From NCBI GenBank assembly GCA_964493955.1, contig CAZBPZ010000045.1, positions 1 through 13,796 on the forward strand: a stretch of DNA of 13,796 nt. Direction: 5' to 3'. The translations under genes were made by a program, and so were the position numbers. How positions within the stretch are numbered: the stretch's first letter is position 1; each line of letters starts with the position of its first letter. Below the pieces are notes generated by a model that worked only from the letters and a program-made list of their open reading frames with translations, did no database searches and was not told the origin of the DNA. Positions 13,402-13,796 of this stretch are shown one piece after another. This stretch comes from CAZBPZ01 sp964493955. GTDB lineage: Bacteria; Chloroflexota; Dehalococcoidia; Dehalococcoidales; Fen-1064.

Positions 13402-13796
13402 TTACGGCGGGGCCGAAGGCAGCCTTTCCCGCAGTGCCCTGAGGTTGACCACGTCCTCGCGGTTGTAGGCCAGGAGTATTTCCAGGGCCTGCCGGTCGGC
13501 GTGGTAAACGTAGCGCCACCAGAGGCGCACCGCCTCAAGGCCGTCCACTCCCTGGAGCCGCCGCTCGATGCCGAGGTAGCGCTCCACCGCCTTGAAGCCA
13601 CCGTAAAGGTTACAGCGCCAGCAATCGTACATCAGGTCACGGTGCTCAAACAGGTCTGCCAGGTCAATTCCCAGGTGAGTGTGGATGAAGGGCAGGTCAA
13701 ACCGGGAGCCGTTATAGGTATAGAGGGTGGAGGTACCGGAAAGGGCGGTCAGCAGGCGGCCGGCGCAGATTTCAGGCCCCACCAGCTGGGTAAAGC
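13402..13796 (-). CDS. YprB-like RNase H-fold 3'-5' exonuclease, C-terminal part (5' end outside window)
   Basis: Minus-strand frame open to the window edge and ending at 13402. It carries LYTYNGSRFDLPFIHTHLG, the ExoII-type motif of DEDD nucleases (Asn-Gly ... Phe-Asp). It then has a conserved middle LMYDCWRCNLYGGFKAVERYLG and the ExoIII-type motif YNREDVVNLRAL with its Asp. This order is that of YprB/RNase_H_2 proteins, often fused to or next to helicase or TPR modules. The N-terminal DxE motif lies beyond the window. GTG 13782 is an in-frame candidate start, but the upstream codons (FTQLV) continue the domain, so it is almost certainly internal. The substrate (DNA or RNA) cannot be told. 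Confidence 0.8.
   Translation of the reverse strand, partial: FTQLVGPEICAGRLLTALSGTSTLYTYNGSRFDLPFIHTHLGIDLADLFEHRDLMYDCWRCNLYGGFKAVERYLGIERRLQGVDGLEAVRLWWRYVYHADRQALEILLAYNREDVVNLRALRERLPSAPP

Overview
The window looks like a chromosomal segment of a high-GC bacterium, most plausibly a Chloroflexota (Dehalococcoidia-like) lineage from an environmental genome. That assignment is inference. It rests on the gene set (TrpB2-type tryptophan synthase beta behind a T-box, ThiF/HesA-like E1 enzyme, ADP-forming acyl-CoA synthetase alpha subunit, PlsY, dipeptide-type ABC transporter with a lipoprotein receptor), on GC-rich codon use, and on sigma-70-type promoters. No rRNA, tRNA or insertion-sequence transposase is visible.

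Left part (1 to about 6420): accessory and partly decayed. It opens with a broken phage-type DNA polymerase X-like nucleotidyltransferase gene. Two copies of a 15-bp palindrome (CCCGCCTNRGGCGGG) lie inside that gene and a third lies just after it. An isolated CRISPR-repeat-like sequence, a near-consensus promoter, tiny ORFs and a frameshifted zinc-ribbon gene follow. Next is a dipeptide/oligopeptide ABC operon: a large receptor lipoprotein (1295-3337), two permeases (3437-4405, 4421-5356) and a small cysteine-rich ORF (5331-5546). No ATPase gene is present. A diverged 35-bp direct repeat lies on either side of this operon. A lipoprotein gene on the minus strand (5710-6340) is split by a one-base frameshift. 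Just upstream of it lies only the last ~20 codons of a matrixin-type metalloprotease, cut off at about 6420.

Right part (about 6420 to 13796): intact, tightly packed, visibly richer in G+C at third codon positions. A small lipoprotein (6390-6596, +) faces a minus-strand sulfur operon, rrf2 -> ThiF/MoeB-like E1 -> cysK (9208 to 6677). The operon has its own TTGACA-N17-TATTCT promoter and a strong hairpin after cysK. Upstream of it, also on the minus strand, is trpB2 (9363-10724). trpB2 is preceded by a complete T-box leader with a TGG (Trp) specifier, an intrinsic terminator, and then a 29-codon leader ORF. That ORF has a good ribosome-binding site and two Trp codons, and it ends on the trpB2 Shine-Dalgarno. 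Divergently, an acyl-CoA synthetase (NDP-forming) alpha subunit (11245-12756, +) overlaps convergently with plsY (12749-13324, -). The window ends in the 3' part of a YprB-like RNase H-fold exonuclease (minus).

The most noteworthy signals are: (1) the apparent two-layer tryptophan control of trpB2, T-box plus Trp-codon leader peptide, resembling the logic of the Bacillus subtilis at (rtpA) operon but placed on a biosynthetic gene; (2) the rearrangement scar near 6420, where a matrixin/lipoprotein operon remnant abuts core-like sequence; (3) the small palindromes that have landed inside a coding region; and (4) the Rrf2-E1-CysK cluster, which suggests iron-sulfur-sensed, sulfur-carrier-linked cysteine metabolism.
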